From: Arthrobacter sp. ISL-48
GTDB lineage: Bacteria > Actinomycetota > Actinomycetes > Actinomycetales > Micrococcaceae
Direction: 5' to 3'
NCBI RefSeq assembly: GCF_018613805.1
Contig: NZ_JAGGPL010000007.1
Coordinates: 1-49,886 of the forward strand
Length of the DNA: 49,886 nt
The notes under the pieces were generated by a model. That model searched no databases. It was not told the DNA's origin and worked only from the letters and a program-made list of their open reading frames with translations. Both the position numbers and the translations under genes were made by a program. Position 1 is the first letter of the stretch. Each line of letters begins with the position of its first letter. Below are positions 1 to 8,249 of this stretch, piece by piece.

Positions 1-29
1 TGATTGGGCCCCCGTTAGCAGTCCAGCGT

Positions 30-875
30 CTATGCGATAGCTAATTGGTTTTCTTGCGTCCAGTTTTCCCAGTAGCGTTTCGGCGTCATGCCGTTCAGGG
101 ATCCGTGGGGCCGTTCATGATTGTGGATAGCTTTCCATTCGTCGGCCAAATACTTCGCTTCGGCCATGGTGTCCATGATTTCTCCGGAGAGTTGTTCCCT
201 TCTGAACTGGGCATTGAACGATTCGATGAAGCCGTTCTGCCACGGTGAGCCCGGGTCGATGAACGCGGTGTCCACGCCCGCCGTGTTGCACCAATCGACC
301 AGCGCGGCGGCGGTGAACTCGGGCCCGTTGTCGCAGCGGACGTAGGTCGGGGCGGTGCCGGTTTCGGCGATGATGTTCTCCAGCACCGCGACCACGTCGG
401 CGGCCTTGAACGACCGGCGCGGAATGACGGCCAGCGCAGTGCGGGTGTATTCGTCGATGACGTTGAAGAACCGGATGTGCCGCCCGCAGGAGGTCACATC
501 GGACTGGAAGTCGAAGCTGACCACATGCATCGGATACTGGGCCGTGAGCCGCTTCTGCTCCCCGGCGCCGGGCCCGGTGCGCCGCTTCTTCCTGGCCCGG
601 GTTTTACAGGTCAGGCCTTCGTCGCGCCAGAGCCGGCGCACCCGCTTCCTGTTCAGCGCCATGCCCTCACACGCAGGCTGTCCCAGCAGATGCCACCGGG
701 CCTTCCGCCAGCCCCACGCGGGGTGCTTCACCGCCACGGCCCGCAGCTCCGCCCTTAGCTGCACCTCCTCGAAACCCATGTCCGGCTTCCTCTTCCTGAA
801 CGCAGACCGGTTCTGGCCCAGAATTTTGCACGCGAGGCGTTCGGAAGCCCCGAACTTCTCCACCGCCATGCGCAC
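30..875 (-). CDS. IS3-family transposase OrfB (DDE catalytic domain)
   Basis: Catalytic part of the IS3-family transposase, 281 residues from the first in-frame GTG; its real N-terminus is probably supplied by frameshifting from OrfA. An HTH_21-like region (about residues 30-95) precedes an rve integrase core. The DDE triad is visible: D122 in SFDFQSD, D182 in RCDNGPEF and E218 in NGFIESFN, giving the D-D(35)-E spacing of the family. The C-terminus NHERPHGSLNGMTPKRY is also typical. No internal stops or frameshifts are seen. Confidence 0.9.
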   Translation of the reverse strand: MRMAVEKFGASERLACKILGQNRSAFRKRKPDMGFEEVQLRAELRAVAVKHPAWGWRKARWHLLGQPACEGMALNRKRVRRLWRDEGLTCKTRARKKRRTGPGAGEQKRLTAQYPMHVVSFDFQSDVTSCGRHIRFFNVIDEYTRTALAVIPRRSFKAADVVAVLENIIAETGTAPTYVRCDNGPEFTAAALVDWCNTAGVDTAFIDPGSPWQNGFIESFNAQFRREQLSGEIMDTMAEAKYLADEWKAIHNHERPHGSLNGMTPKRYWENWTQENQLAIA

Positions 876-898
876 GGCACGGCGGCGGGGTTCGGGGC

Positions 899-1177
899 TC
901 AGAATTTTCCCTTGGCCACCTCGTTCAGGATGTCGATGGCCAGTTCCTTCTCCGCCAGCAGCCGCTTGAGCCGTGCGTTCTCCTTCTCCAACTCCTTGGT
1001 CCGCTTGGACGCCTCAGCGTTCTTCTCGGACCCGTACTGGTTCAACCACCGGTACCAGGTCGCCTCAGTGACCTGGAGTTCCTTGATGACCTCGACCATC
1101 GGACGCCCGTCATTGAGCATCTTCTGGCCCTGCCGGACCTTGGCGATGACCTGCTCGGGGGTGTGTCTGCGTGCCAT
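899..1177 (-). CDS. IS3-family transposase OrfA (helix-turn-helix subunit)
   Basis: OrfA of an IS3-family element, 92 residues from the ATG at 1177. It binds the element ends and forms the N-terminal part of the OrfAB transposase. The N-terminal half has the usual HTH arrangement (HTPEQVIAKVRQ, then TEATWYRWLNQYG). The C-terminal half is a leucine-zipper-like coiled coil (KELEKENARLKRLLAEKEL) of the kind used for multimerisation. The chosen start has AGGAGG upstream; a longer frame to 1204 exists but adds residues not typical of the family. The stop lies just after a slippery GGGAAAA, which would let ribosomes continue into OrfB. Confidence 0.88.
   Translation of the reverse strand: MARRHTPEQVIAKVRQGQKMLNDGRPMVEVIKELQVTEATWYRWLNQYGSEKNAEASKRTKELEKENARLKRLLAEKELAIDILNEVAKGKF
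905..911 (-). other. Probable -1 programmed frameshift heptamer in IS3 transposase
   Basis: Read on the minus strand, the heptamer is G GGA AAA in the OrfA frame, followed by TTC and the OrfA stop TGA. This is a canonical X XXY YYZ slippery site. Slipping back one base at this point enters the OrfB frame, which is open from here through the GTG at 875. IS3-family elements are known to make OrfAB this way; its use in this copy is inferred. Confidence 0.75.
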
Positions 1178-1521
1178 AATTCGTGAATTTCCTCCTGTGT
1201 CCATTCTGGGACACGAAACTCACACAAACACTGGACTCCTACATGGGGTCCCAAACCAGTCTCGTCGGGCCAAGGCAGATCCGCTAGAGCAACTGGCGAC
1301 AGCTGACTATTGGCGGCGTCTATCCGAATGGGAGAAGCCTCATAGTAGTCAGTTATCGAAATGCCTTCGACGCCGAGCGCCAGCTTTTATGTCGTTGACA
1401 TGCACCTCTCCTTGAAGATTCAAGGTCATCGTACGAAAGCGCGTTGGCTTGGAAAATGTACCCGTTTCTGCCTGTGGTGACTTGCAATCGCTGGGTCGCC
1501 TTTCTCCGGCATAATGGCGGG

Positions 1522-2049
1522 ATGGGGGAACAAGCGGACTCACATGCAGGGACGCAAATGAACGTGGAGGCGCAAGCGGAGGTGCCGCGCGCTTGGGTGC
1601 GACCACAAGACATGCCTGATATCGCCCCGATCAGCCAACTGGCCATCGCGTATCCAATCCTTACCGTTCTGTGGTTCGTCTGCATGATGTCCGCGAGCCC
1701 TGGATATGAGTTCTTGGGCACCGTCGTCTTCCTGATGATCGGACCCATATTCGTGATGGGGGCAGGCGTGGCGCTTGGCCTTCCTGTTCGCCTGAACCGC
1801 AGGTTGAGCCGGTGGTGGCTGGGAAACTGGCGAGTGTACATTCTCATTGCGGCAGCCGGAGCAGGGCTCTTGATTTCCGGCTTCAACGTACAGGAGCGCC
1901 AAGTTGGCGTAATCGACGGAATTCCCTTTGACGTAACCACCCCCCATTCGGGCCTACTCACGGCCGGGTGCTTCGTCCTTACTTTCCTCGCGGTAAATGC
2001 GTCGCTCCCCTTCCGATTCAGCCGGAGCGGCCATGACAGAGCGGCATAG
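1522..2049 (+). CDS. Hypothetical membrane protein, first of two tandem paralogs
   Basis: Unrecognised family, 175 residues from the ATG at 1522 (MGEQADSH). A longer frame opens at 1444, but the extra part reads as non-coding. A hydrophilic N-terminus of about 45 residues is followed by about four hydrophobic segments (around LAIAYPILTVLWFVC, FLGTVVFLMIGPIF, VYILIAAAGAGLLISGF and LTAGCFVLTFLAVNASL). It shares an ordered set of short matches with the next gene (PVRL/PIRL, a WxGN motif, IDGIPFDVTTP versus IDYDILTP, VNASLPFRFSR versus VNASIPLRWTR), so the two are a duplication. They overlap by 17 bases and are probably co-transcribed. No function can be assigned. Confidence 0.7.
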   Translation: MGEQADSHAGTQMNVEAQAEVPRAWVRPQDMPDIAPISQLAIAYPILTVLWFVCMMSASPGYEFLGTVVFLMIGPIFVMGAGVALGLPVRLNRRLSRWWLGNWRVYILIAAAGAGLLISGFNVQERQVGVIDGIPFDVTTPHSGLLTAGCFVLTFLAVNASLPFRFSRSGHDRAA

Positions 2050-2653
2050 GGCCGACATGCGCGAAAAGGCCAACGACGCGGAAAGTGCTAGTGTCCCACA
2101 AGGGCCCCCGCCCTACCCGGTCAGCCGCGAAACGCAGTACCGGGATGCGAACTGGCAGGACCTCGTCGCACCACCGCCGAAGCCACCTCGAAAGCTAGGC
2201 AACCTTCCTCGTGAGCGTTACGGAAGCACGGGTATGACGCCGTTCGGCCAACTGGCTCTGGCTTTCGCCATGCTGGCGCCAAGCTGGTGCGTGATCCAGA
2301 TATCCCTGGCGGTCGCCTACGACGGGTTGCTGAGTTTGGTCGGCCTGGTTCTGAGCGGTCTCATTATGCCAGCGTTCACTATCCTCGGAGTCGTCGTGCT
2401 CGGCGTGCCTATTCGCCTCATACCGTGGGTCGACCGCCGGTGGGCAGGCAACGGTTGGGTATATGCCTCAATAGCTGCCATCGCCTTGGGCCTGATGGCC
2501 GCAGGATTCCTGACAAGGGTTCGACAGATTGGCAGTGGGAACGGCATCGACTACGACATCCTTACGCCGGATCCAAGTCTCCTCTGCAGTGGCTGGTTCC
2601 TCCTTGCGTTCGTCCTGGTGAACGCATCAATCCCACTCCGCTGGACGAGGTAA
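2033..2653 (+). CDS. Hypothetical membrane protein, second tandem paralog
   Basis: About 206 residues from the ATG at 2033, which lies inside the end of the upstream paralog. A longer frame starts at 1997. The N-terminus is long, hydrophilic and proline-rich (about 75 residues, including PPPKPPRK). About four membrane segments follow (FGQLALAFAMLAP, LVGLVLSGLIMPAF, VYASIAAIALGLMAAGF, CSGWFLLAFVLVNAS). The membrane part matches the upstream protein and the hydrophilic part does not, so the soluble tail diverged or was acquired after duplication. The linker between the last two helices (GNGIDYDILTPDPS) is conserved in both and may be the functional loop. Confidence 0.7.
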   Translation: MTERHRADMREKANDAESASVPQGPPPYPVSRETQYRDANWQDLVAPPPKPPRKLGNLPRERYGSTGMTPFGQLALAFAMLAPSWCVIQISLAVAYDGLLSLVGLVLSGLIMPAFTILGVVVLGVPIRLIPWVDRRWAGNGWVYASIAAIALGLMAAGFLTRVRQIGSGNGIDYDILTPDPSLLCSGWFLLAFVLVNASIPLRWTR

Positions 2654-2766
2654 TCCACTCTCCTGGTTGGGACGCAGCGCACAACGTCTCTCAATATGTG
2701 GCGGGAATTCGATTCTCGCCGAGTTTTTTCGTCCGGAGGTAGTCTTGATCGGGCTCAAGTTTCGTG

Positions 2767-5019
2767 TCAGCGAGACGCTTCGACTGGCATTTTCTCCGGC
2801 TCCTCGATGTCTTGGTCAGGTCCGGATGCTGCGGGCGCGGTATGGAGGGTCTTGGCGAGGCGGCTGCCTTCGACGTCGAGGTCGGGCACGATCCGATCAA
2901 GCCATTTGGGCATCCAGTAGGCGCTCTTGCCGAGCAGGGACAGGAGTGCGGGTACCAGGGTCATCCGGACCGGGAACGCGTCGGCGAAGACTCCGATGGC
3001 GAGTGCGAAGCCGATGGATTTAATGACAGGGTCGTTGGCGGTGATGAAGCCGGCGAAGACGCCGACCATGATCAGGGCTGCCGCTGTGACCACACGTGCC
3101 CCGTGTCGAAAGCCCAGGGCGATGGATTCATCCGGGCTGGCGCCGTGGACGTGTTCTTCGCGCATGCGGGTGACGAGGAAAACCTCGTAGTCCATTGCGA
3201 GACCGAAGAGGATGCCCACGAGCAGGATTGGCAGGAAACTGATGATGGGTCCGGTGGTGTCGACGCCGAGAATGTCGGCGGCGAAGCCGTTCTGGAATAC
3301 GGCGACGACTGCGCCGAACGCGGCGATGACACTGAGCAGGAATCCGCTGACTGCCTTGAGGGGGATGAGTAGGCTGCGGAAGACCAGCAGTAGAAGGACG
3401 AATGCGAGCCCGACGACGACGGCCAGGTAGGGGAGAAGGGCGTCGGCGAGCTTCTGCGAGACATCGATGCCGACAGCAGTGGTGCCTGTGACGTAGACCT
3501 GGGCTCCGGCAGAAGAGTGCCATCCGGCAGAGTCGGCACGAATGGCATGGACGAGATCCTCGGTCTCCACACTCGTCGGTCCGCTCTTCGGGATCACAGT
3601 GAACACGGCAGTGTCGCCGCTACGGTTGAACACTGCCGGCGTCACGAAGGCCACGTTCAGAACTTTGGACAGATCCCCGCCGATGGTTTGCGCGGCCACA
3701 GGCCGGTTTTTCGCATCGGCCAGGTCGGCGACGATCACCAATGGCCCGTTGAAGCCAGCGCCGAACCCATCGGCCAGGGCGTCGTAAGCCTTGTGCTGGG
3801 TGGTCGTGGCCGAAGCGGTGGCGTCTGAGGGTAGGCCGAGGCGCATGTCCAGGGCCGGGACTGCCACGGCCCCGAGCGTAATGATGACTGCGAACATTGC
3901 CAGGACGCGGTGTTTGAGCACACCGCGGGCCCATCGCTCTCCGAAAGGCAGTCGCATCGGTGTCACGAGGGCGGGCGCTCCGGACATTGCGGCTGCACGG
4001 GCCGCTCGGCCGTTCCGGCCGAGGACCCGTTCCCCGGTGAAGGCCAGTAGGGCGGGGAGGAGTGTCAGGGCGATCACGACTGCCCCGAGGACGGTGGCGG
4101 CAGCGGCCAAACCCATCTGGGCAAGGAACGGGATATCCACGACCACCAGGGCAGCGAGGGCGATGATGACAGTCAGGCCGGCAAACACAACAGCCGACCC
4201 GGCTGTACCTGCCGCCCGGCCCGCCGCTTCTTCGGGAGTGTGGCCCGCGATGAGCTCATGCCGGTAGCGGGAGACGATGAACAGCGCGTAGTCGATTCCG
4301 ACAGCCAGGCCGAGCATGAGGGCAAGGGAGGAGGTGTTCGAGCTGAGCTCGAAGAAACCGCTGGCGATCTGGATCCCGAGCATCCCCGCACCGACGCTGA
4401 TGATCGCTGTCAGCAGAGGCAGTCCGGCGGCCACGAGGGCCGCGAAGGTGACGAGGAGAACCAGCGCGGCGACGATCAGCCCGATGCCCTCCGTGGCGCT
4501 CTGTTCGGACGCCGCGTTCACGGCGTCGCCGCCGAACTCGACAGTCATTTCCGCTATCTGGGCGCTGCGTCCGGCGTTGAACAGCCCATCGCGGTCAGCT
4601 GATTCCAGATCGGAGGCTTTCACCTTGTAGGTGACTGTGGCAAAGGCTGTGCGCTGGTCCGATGAAACGCCCTGGGCAGTGAACGGATCCGCGACAGCTC
4701 TGACATTTGGAAGTGCCGACAGGTTCTTCACGGCTGTTTCAATTGCCTCGTGGGCCGCCGGGCTCGTCACGGTATTGCCCTCGGTAACCACAAACACGAC
4801 ACGTGCGGTCGCCGAGTCGGCATTGGCTCCGGTTCGGGTGGAGAGCAGGTCCAGGGCCTGCTGAGACTCGGTGCCGGGGATGGAGAACGAGCTCGACACG
4901 GGGCCGGAGAGGGTCGCCGCACCCAGCCCAAGCCCACCGAGGACCACAGCCCACAGAAGAACGACAATGCCCCGGCGCCGGAACATAGCCCTGCCGAGTC
5001 GATATAGGAACGCAGCCAA
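2767..5019 (-). CDS. MMPL/RND-type membrane exporter
   Basis: MMPL-family transporter of 750 residues, a proton-driven exporter of lipids or hydrophobic compounds in the cytoplasmic membrane. The start is the TTG at 5019, with GGAGG 8 bases upstream. The protein shows the internal duplication of the family: one N-terminal helix, a large extracytoplasmic loop (about 35-180), a helix bundle, a second loop (about 400-515) and a second bundle. Family signatures include GLAVGIDYALFIVSRYRHE in the first half and FGLAMDYEVFLVTRMREE in the second, which hold the membrane Asp-Tyr pairs used for proton relay. It is divergent from a TetR gene, with three palindromes between them, so it is very likely TetR-repressed. 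The substrate cannot be read from the sequence. Confidence 0.93.
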   Translation of the reverse strand: MAAFLYRLGRAMFRRRGIVVLLWAVVLGGLGLGAATLSGPVSSSFSIPGTESQQALDLLSTRTGANADSATARVVFVVTEGNTVTSPAAHEAIETAVKNLSALPNVRAVADPFTAQGVSSDQRTAFATVTYKVKASDLESADRDGLFNAGRSAQIAEMTVEFGGDAVNAASEQSATEGIGLIVAALVLLVTFAALVAAGLPLLTAIISVGAGMLGIQIASGFFELSSNTSSLALMLGLAVGIDYALFIVSRYRHELIAGHTPEEAAGRAAGTAGSAVVFAGLTVIIALAALVVVDIPFLAQMGLAAAATVLGAVVIALTLLPALLAFTGERVLGRNGRAARAAAMSGAPALVTPMRLPFGERWARGVLKHRVLAMFAVIITLGAVAVPALDMRLGLPSDATASATTTQHKAYDALADGFGAGFNGPLVIVADLADAKNRPVAAQTIGGDLSKVLNVAFVTPAVFNRSGDTAVFTVIPKSGPTSVETEDLVHAIRADSAGWHSSAGAQVYVTGTTAVGIDVSQKLADALLPYLAVVVGLAFVLLLLVFRSLLIPLKAVSGFLLSVIAAFGAVVAVFQNGFAADILGVDTTGPIISFLPILLVGILFGLAMDYEVFLVTRMREEHVHGASPDESIALGFRHGARVVTAAALIMVGVFAGFITANDPVIKSIGFALAIGVFADAFPVRMTLVPALLSLLGKSAYWMPKWLDRIVPDLDVEGSRLAKTLHTAPAASGPDQDIEEPEKMPVEASR

Positions 5020-5079
5020 GGAAGGACCTCCGGAATAGGGATTGATTCATGGCAGATGCTCAACAGCATGCAACCAGCC

Positions 5080-5140
5080 AAGCCGATCGGCTTAGTATCA
5101 AGTTAGCTGATCGGATAAGTAAATACAAGCCGATCGGCTA
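5080..5140. promoter_or_regulatory. Three phased TetR-type operators between MMPL and tetR
   Basis: Three related palindromes sit in the divergent promoter region. AGCCGATCGGCT at 5081-5092 is perfect and extends to a 14-bp palindrome. AGCTGATCGGAT at 5105-5116 is imperfect. AGCCGATCGGCT occurs again at 5128-5139. Their centres are 24 and 23 bp apart, roughly two helical turns, so bound dimers would line up on nearly the same DNA face. The likely ligand is the TetR protein encoded at 5233. Confidence 0.8.
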
Positions 5141-5232
5141 AGTTGGTGGTACGTTTGGATGTGGATGGCGACAATGCGTTGGCGTAGCGGCCACAAAGAG
5201 ATGAACATCGGCCGCCAACGGGAAGGAAGACC

Positions 5233-5799
5233 ATGGGACGACCAGGAGCGCCGCGCGGACAAGGGCGGGACCGTGTTGTGGCCGCCGCCCTCGAGCTGTT
5301 CTCGGAACGCGGAGTCAGCGGAACCTCTTTGCAAATGATCGCCGACAGCCTGGGAGTGGGAAAGGCATCGGTTTATTACCAGTTCAAAACAAAAGACGAC
5401 ATCATCCAGGCGGTAATCGCACCTGCCTTCGAACAGATCCGCCACATTCTCGCAGAAACAGAAGCTTCACCGGCTCCTCAGGAGACCCTCGTTGCCAGCC
5501 TTGTCGACCTCGTGATCGCGCACCGCGAAGTGATGGCCGCACTCAGCTACGACCCGGCGGTGCGCCGTTTTCTTGAGTCGCACGAAGAGGCTTCAGCTCT
5601 CATCTTGAAACTCGGACAAACGCTTCTGGGGCCCGCGCCCGCCGCACGCCGTCGGGTCGCTACGTCAATGTTTGGCGCAGCGCTATCCGGCGTCGGAGTA
5701 GACCCGAACCTGGCGGACATCGACGATGCAACGTTGCGTCGCGAACTCATCGATCTTGGACGAACCCTCCTTCATGCCAGCGCCGCGAACCAGATCTAG
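5233..5799 (+). CDS. TetR-family repressor of the MMPL exporter
   Basis: TetR/AcrR-family regulator, 188 residues, ATG start behind GGAAGGAAG. The N-terminal HTH is clear: RVVAAALELFSERG, then SLQMIADSLGVGKASVYYQF (about residues 13-52), followed by a helical ligand-binding domain of normal length. It is divergent from the MMPL gene, and the three palindromes between them are its probable operators, implying autoregulation as well as control of the exporter. The inducer is unknown but is plausibly the exporter's substrate. Confidence 0.9.
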   Translation: MGRPGAPRGQGRDRVVAAALELFSERGVSGTSLQMIADSLGVGKASVYYQFKTKDDIIQAVIAPAFEQIRHILAETEASPAPQETLVASLVDLVIAHREVMAALSYDPAVRRFLESHEEASALILKLGQTLLGPAPAARRRVATSMFGAALSGVGVDPNLADIDDATLRRELIDLGRTLLHASAANQI

Positions 5800-5849
5800 G
5801 ATTCAAAACCTCTTGACAGTCTCTGGTGAGTGGGTGAACAGCCACCGGG

Positions 5850-6074
5850 GTGGGGATGACGTCCCCGGGGAGCTTCGACACCCCCATGGGTGAACTCGAG
5901 AAGGACAGCGGCGCCGCCGACCTGCTGAAGACCTCCGCGATCAAGCGGTTTGGTAAGCCTGGAGACATAGCAGCTGTTCTCGCTTTCTGTGCCGGAGAAG
6001 CACCTGGCTACTTGACCGGGACCGACATTCTTGTCGATGGCGGCAACCGCGCCGGAACGGCGCACACGAACTGA
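5850..6074 (+). pseudogene. C-terminal fossil of a short-chain dehydrogenase
   Basis: Only the last 70 or so residues of a classical SDR remain. SPGSFDTPM corresponds to the PG motif after the catalytic Tyr-Lys. AIKRFGKPGDIAAVLAFCAGEAPGYLTG and DILVDGG are the conserved C-terminal signature. The Rossmann GxxxGxG and the YxxxK active site are absent upstream, where the tetR gene ends. This is a deletion remnant; the frame still ends in a normal stop. Confidence 0.75.
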
Positions 6075-6627
6075 CCGTCTCGCAATCATCCACCCGTTTC
6101 TGACCCATCCGGACTGCAGGGATGGGTGTCCCGGATTGGGCCGTGTCAGTGGCCTAGTCGGCATACCCATCAAATCGGGATTTTGGTTGTTTTGGTGCAC
6201 AAAATCGTCAAAACGGCGATGTGCACATTGTGCACACTTGGCCTCTGGCCTGGTTCTTCGGGGTGTGTGGGTTCCCGGCCGGCCCGTATTCGGTTGTGTG
6301 TGTGGGCGAGCGGGCTTAGCCCGTCGGGGCTCGTCCTGCCTGAGCGGGCTTCTTCCGGGAGCTCATCTTTGTTTGTTCTTTCCGCTTGGTTTTTCGTCCT
6401 CACCAGTTCATGGCGGCTAGGGCCGGATACGACGTGACTAGCTGAGTAATTTCCCGTGTGGCGCGACGCCCCGACTTTGCGGCGCTGGTCGCCTTCCGGT
6501 GGCGCACCGGCGGAAGTGACATTCTGATCCGGCGCGGTGGGACGCTGTGCATGCGCAGGATGGTGCCTGCGAACAAATTTGGGTTCCGTCTTGACGACCC
6601 CGCCCGAGCCACCTAACATACAACCAA
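6075..6627. other. Non-coding gap with a 15-bp palindrome
   Basis: No convincing gene in about 550 bp. It holds GTGCACATTGTGCAC at 6221-6235 (7-bp arms around one base). A second GTGCACA lies at 6195-6201 inside TTTTGGTGCACAAAA, which is itself nearly palindromic. A direct repeat of GAGCGGGCTT occurs near 6309 and 6347. These could be regulator sites for the downstream ArsR gene or relics of a lost element. Short open frames here lack ribosome sites and family resemblance. Confidence 0.4.
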
Positions 6628-6968
6628 ATGGTTGTAGATCTCGAGCTCTCTGACGCTGCGGTCGACCGCCTGTTCCGGGCCCTCGCCGACGCCACCCGAC
6701 GCGACATCGTGCGCCGCACCCTCGCCGGTGGGGCCTCGGTGTCCGAATTCGCCACCGCCTACGACATGTCGTGGGCCGCAGTACAGAAGCATGTCGCTAT
6801 CTTGGAAGGGGCCGAGCTGGTGACCAAGGAGGCGCGGGGCCGCGAGCGCATCGTTCGCGGCATCCCCAGCAGATCCAGCGCGCCCAGACTCTGCTGGATT
6901 CGTACGAACAGATCTGGCGGGGGCGGGTACAGAGACTCGTTGCCCTCGTTGACGAAGAAGACAACTGA
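6628..6968 (+). pseudogene. ArsR-family regulator with a one-base frameshift
   Basis: The first 80 residues are a good ArsR-type winged helix: FRALADATRRDIVRRTLAGG, then VSEFATAYDMSWAAVQKHVAILEGAELV and a wing with KEARGRERIVRG. At a C run (6864-6867) the frame is lost. Adding one C restores GIPQQIQRAQTLLDSYEQIW and the rest of a normal C-terminus ending at 6968, for a 113-residue protein of typical ArsR length. As written, the frame runs on to 7029 with unrelated residues. This is either a true slip or a homopolymer error. The gene is followed after 26 bp by a hydrolase it may regulate. Confidence 0.8.
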
Positions 6969-6994
6969 CCATCACTATCCACAAGGAGACGAAT

Positions 6995-7885
6995 GTGACT
7001 ACCACAACGCACACTCTCGAGCTCGCTGACGTTGATCTCGTCTACGACGTCCACGGGCCGGTGCCATCCGCGGACGGCAAGCCGATCCTCGTCTTGATCG
7101 GCCAGCCGATGACGGCAGACGGATTCGCCGACCTGGCCGCGCAGTTTCCCGATCGGACCGTGGTCACCTATGACCCGCGCGGTCTTGGCCGAAGCGTCGT
7201 GCGTCGCGATGGTCGCACCGACCAGCGGTCCGAGGACCAGGCGGCCGACCTCCACTCATTGGTCGAGCATCTTGGGGCGGGCAAGGTCGACGTCTTTGGC
7301 AGCAGCGGCGGCGCTGTCGCCGGCCTGACATGGGTCGCGACCCACCCGGACGACGTGCACACGCTGGTGGCGCACGAGCCGCCTTCGACCTGGGCACTCT
7401 CCCATGACGCCGACGAAGCCGATCGGGCCTTCGGCAACGTCCGACAGGCCTACCAGAGCGGCGGGTTCGGACCTGGCATGGCGCAATTCATCGCCCTGAC
7501 CATGTGGCCCGGCGAGTTCACGAGTGAGTACTTCGCGCAGACGCCGGCCGACCCGGCGATGTTCGGATTGCCCGCCCAGGACGACGGCAGCCGAGATGAC
7601 CCGTTGCTGTCCGAGCGCAGCCTGTCGGTCACGCGATACGCGTACGACCTCGACGCCGTTAAAGCGTCTCCCGCTCGGGTGGTGTTGGGCGTCGGCGAAG
7701 AAACCGGCAACACCATCACGGGGCGGACCACACATGCCGTCGCCGATCGCCTCGGCACGCCGCCGGTAGTGTTTCCCAGCCACCACGGTGGCTTCGTCGG
7801 TGGCGGCCCCGAGAACCCCTACGCAGGTAAGCCGGTCGAGTTCGGCGCCACCCTGCGCACTGTCCTCGATTCCCCCTCTCGCTAA
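6995..7885 (+). CDS. Alpha/beta-fold hydrolase
   Basis: Alpha/beta hydrolase of 296 residues. The start is the GTG at 6995 with AAGGAGAC upstream. The nucleophile elbow is FGSSGG, so Ser104 is the likely nucleophile. TYDPRGLGRS at about 58-67 is the conserved strand and oxyanion region after beta-4. The catalytic His is probably in PSHHGGF near residue 264. It sits just behind the ArsR gene and is probably co-transcribed; ArsR plus hydrolase pairs are common in actinobacteria. The substrate is unknown (ester, epoxide or lactone are all possible). Confidence 0.87.
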   Translation: MTTTTHTLELADVDLVYDVHGPVPSADGKPILVLIGQPMTADGFADLAAQFPDRTVVTYDPRGLGRSVVRRDGRTDQRSEDQAADLHSLVEHLGAGKVDVFGSSGGAVAGLTWVATHPDDVHTLVAHEPPSTWALSHDADEADRAFGNVRQAYQSGGFGPGMAQFIALTMWPGEFTSEYFAQTPADPAMFGLPAQDDGSRDDPLLSERSLSVTRYAYDLDAVKASPARVVLGVGEETGNTITGRTTHAVADRLGTPPVVFPSHHGGFVGGGPENPYAGKPVEFGATLRTVLDSPSR

Positions 7886-8091
7886 CCACCATCACCGACG
7901 AAAGTTGTCGCCGACTTCCTAGTGTTGCTATAGCTTCTGTGGGACACCTGTATCGACGGAACCTGAAGCAAATCGCCCTGACTCAGCACCGCGGACGGAT
8001 GGCCGTGCCGGGTGATCTCGTGACTGCGGTCCGCCTCGGGGTGCGTTGCATGCAGGCATTCGTAAGGTGCCCGCTTGTAGTGGAAGACGCC

Positions 8092-8142
8092 CCGGACGAG
8101 CATCCCTCCGCCGGGGACAGTGGTGGAGGGATGCTCGTCCGG
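8092..8142. terminator. Long hairpin between convergent genes
   Basis: Perfect 18-bp arms at 8092-8109 and 8125-8142 enclose a 15-nt loop. No T-tract follows on either side, which is frequent among high-GC terminators. It lies between the hydrolase and the convergent APC permease and could end both transcripts. The rest of the 364-bp gap (7886-8249) shows no gene. Confidence 0.7.
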
Positions 8143-8249
8143 TCTGCGGGTACTGCCTGACGGTCGTGCTAATTATCCACAGGGTGCCAATCTATGACGC
8201 CGGACTTTTCTTTGAAATGGCGCCATTGAATGCCAACGCGTCAGGGATC

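Larger units (their letters stand above)
1..1258 (-). mobile_element. Complete IS3-family insertion sequence
   Basis: The element carries the two overlapping-frame transposase genes of IS3-family elements on the minus strand. Its ends are imperfect inverted repeats. The left end starts TGATTGGGCCCCCG and contains AGTCCAGCGT; the right end (1223-1258), read inward, starts TGGTTTGGGACCCC and contains AGTCCAGTGT. Both start TG, so the element ends in CA as usual for the family. The left terminus coincides with base 1, so the target duplication cannot be checked. Both genes look intact, so the copy may be active. Confidence 0.9.
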
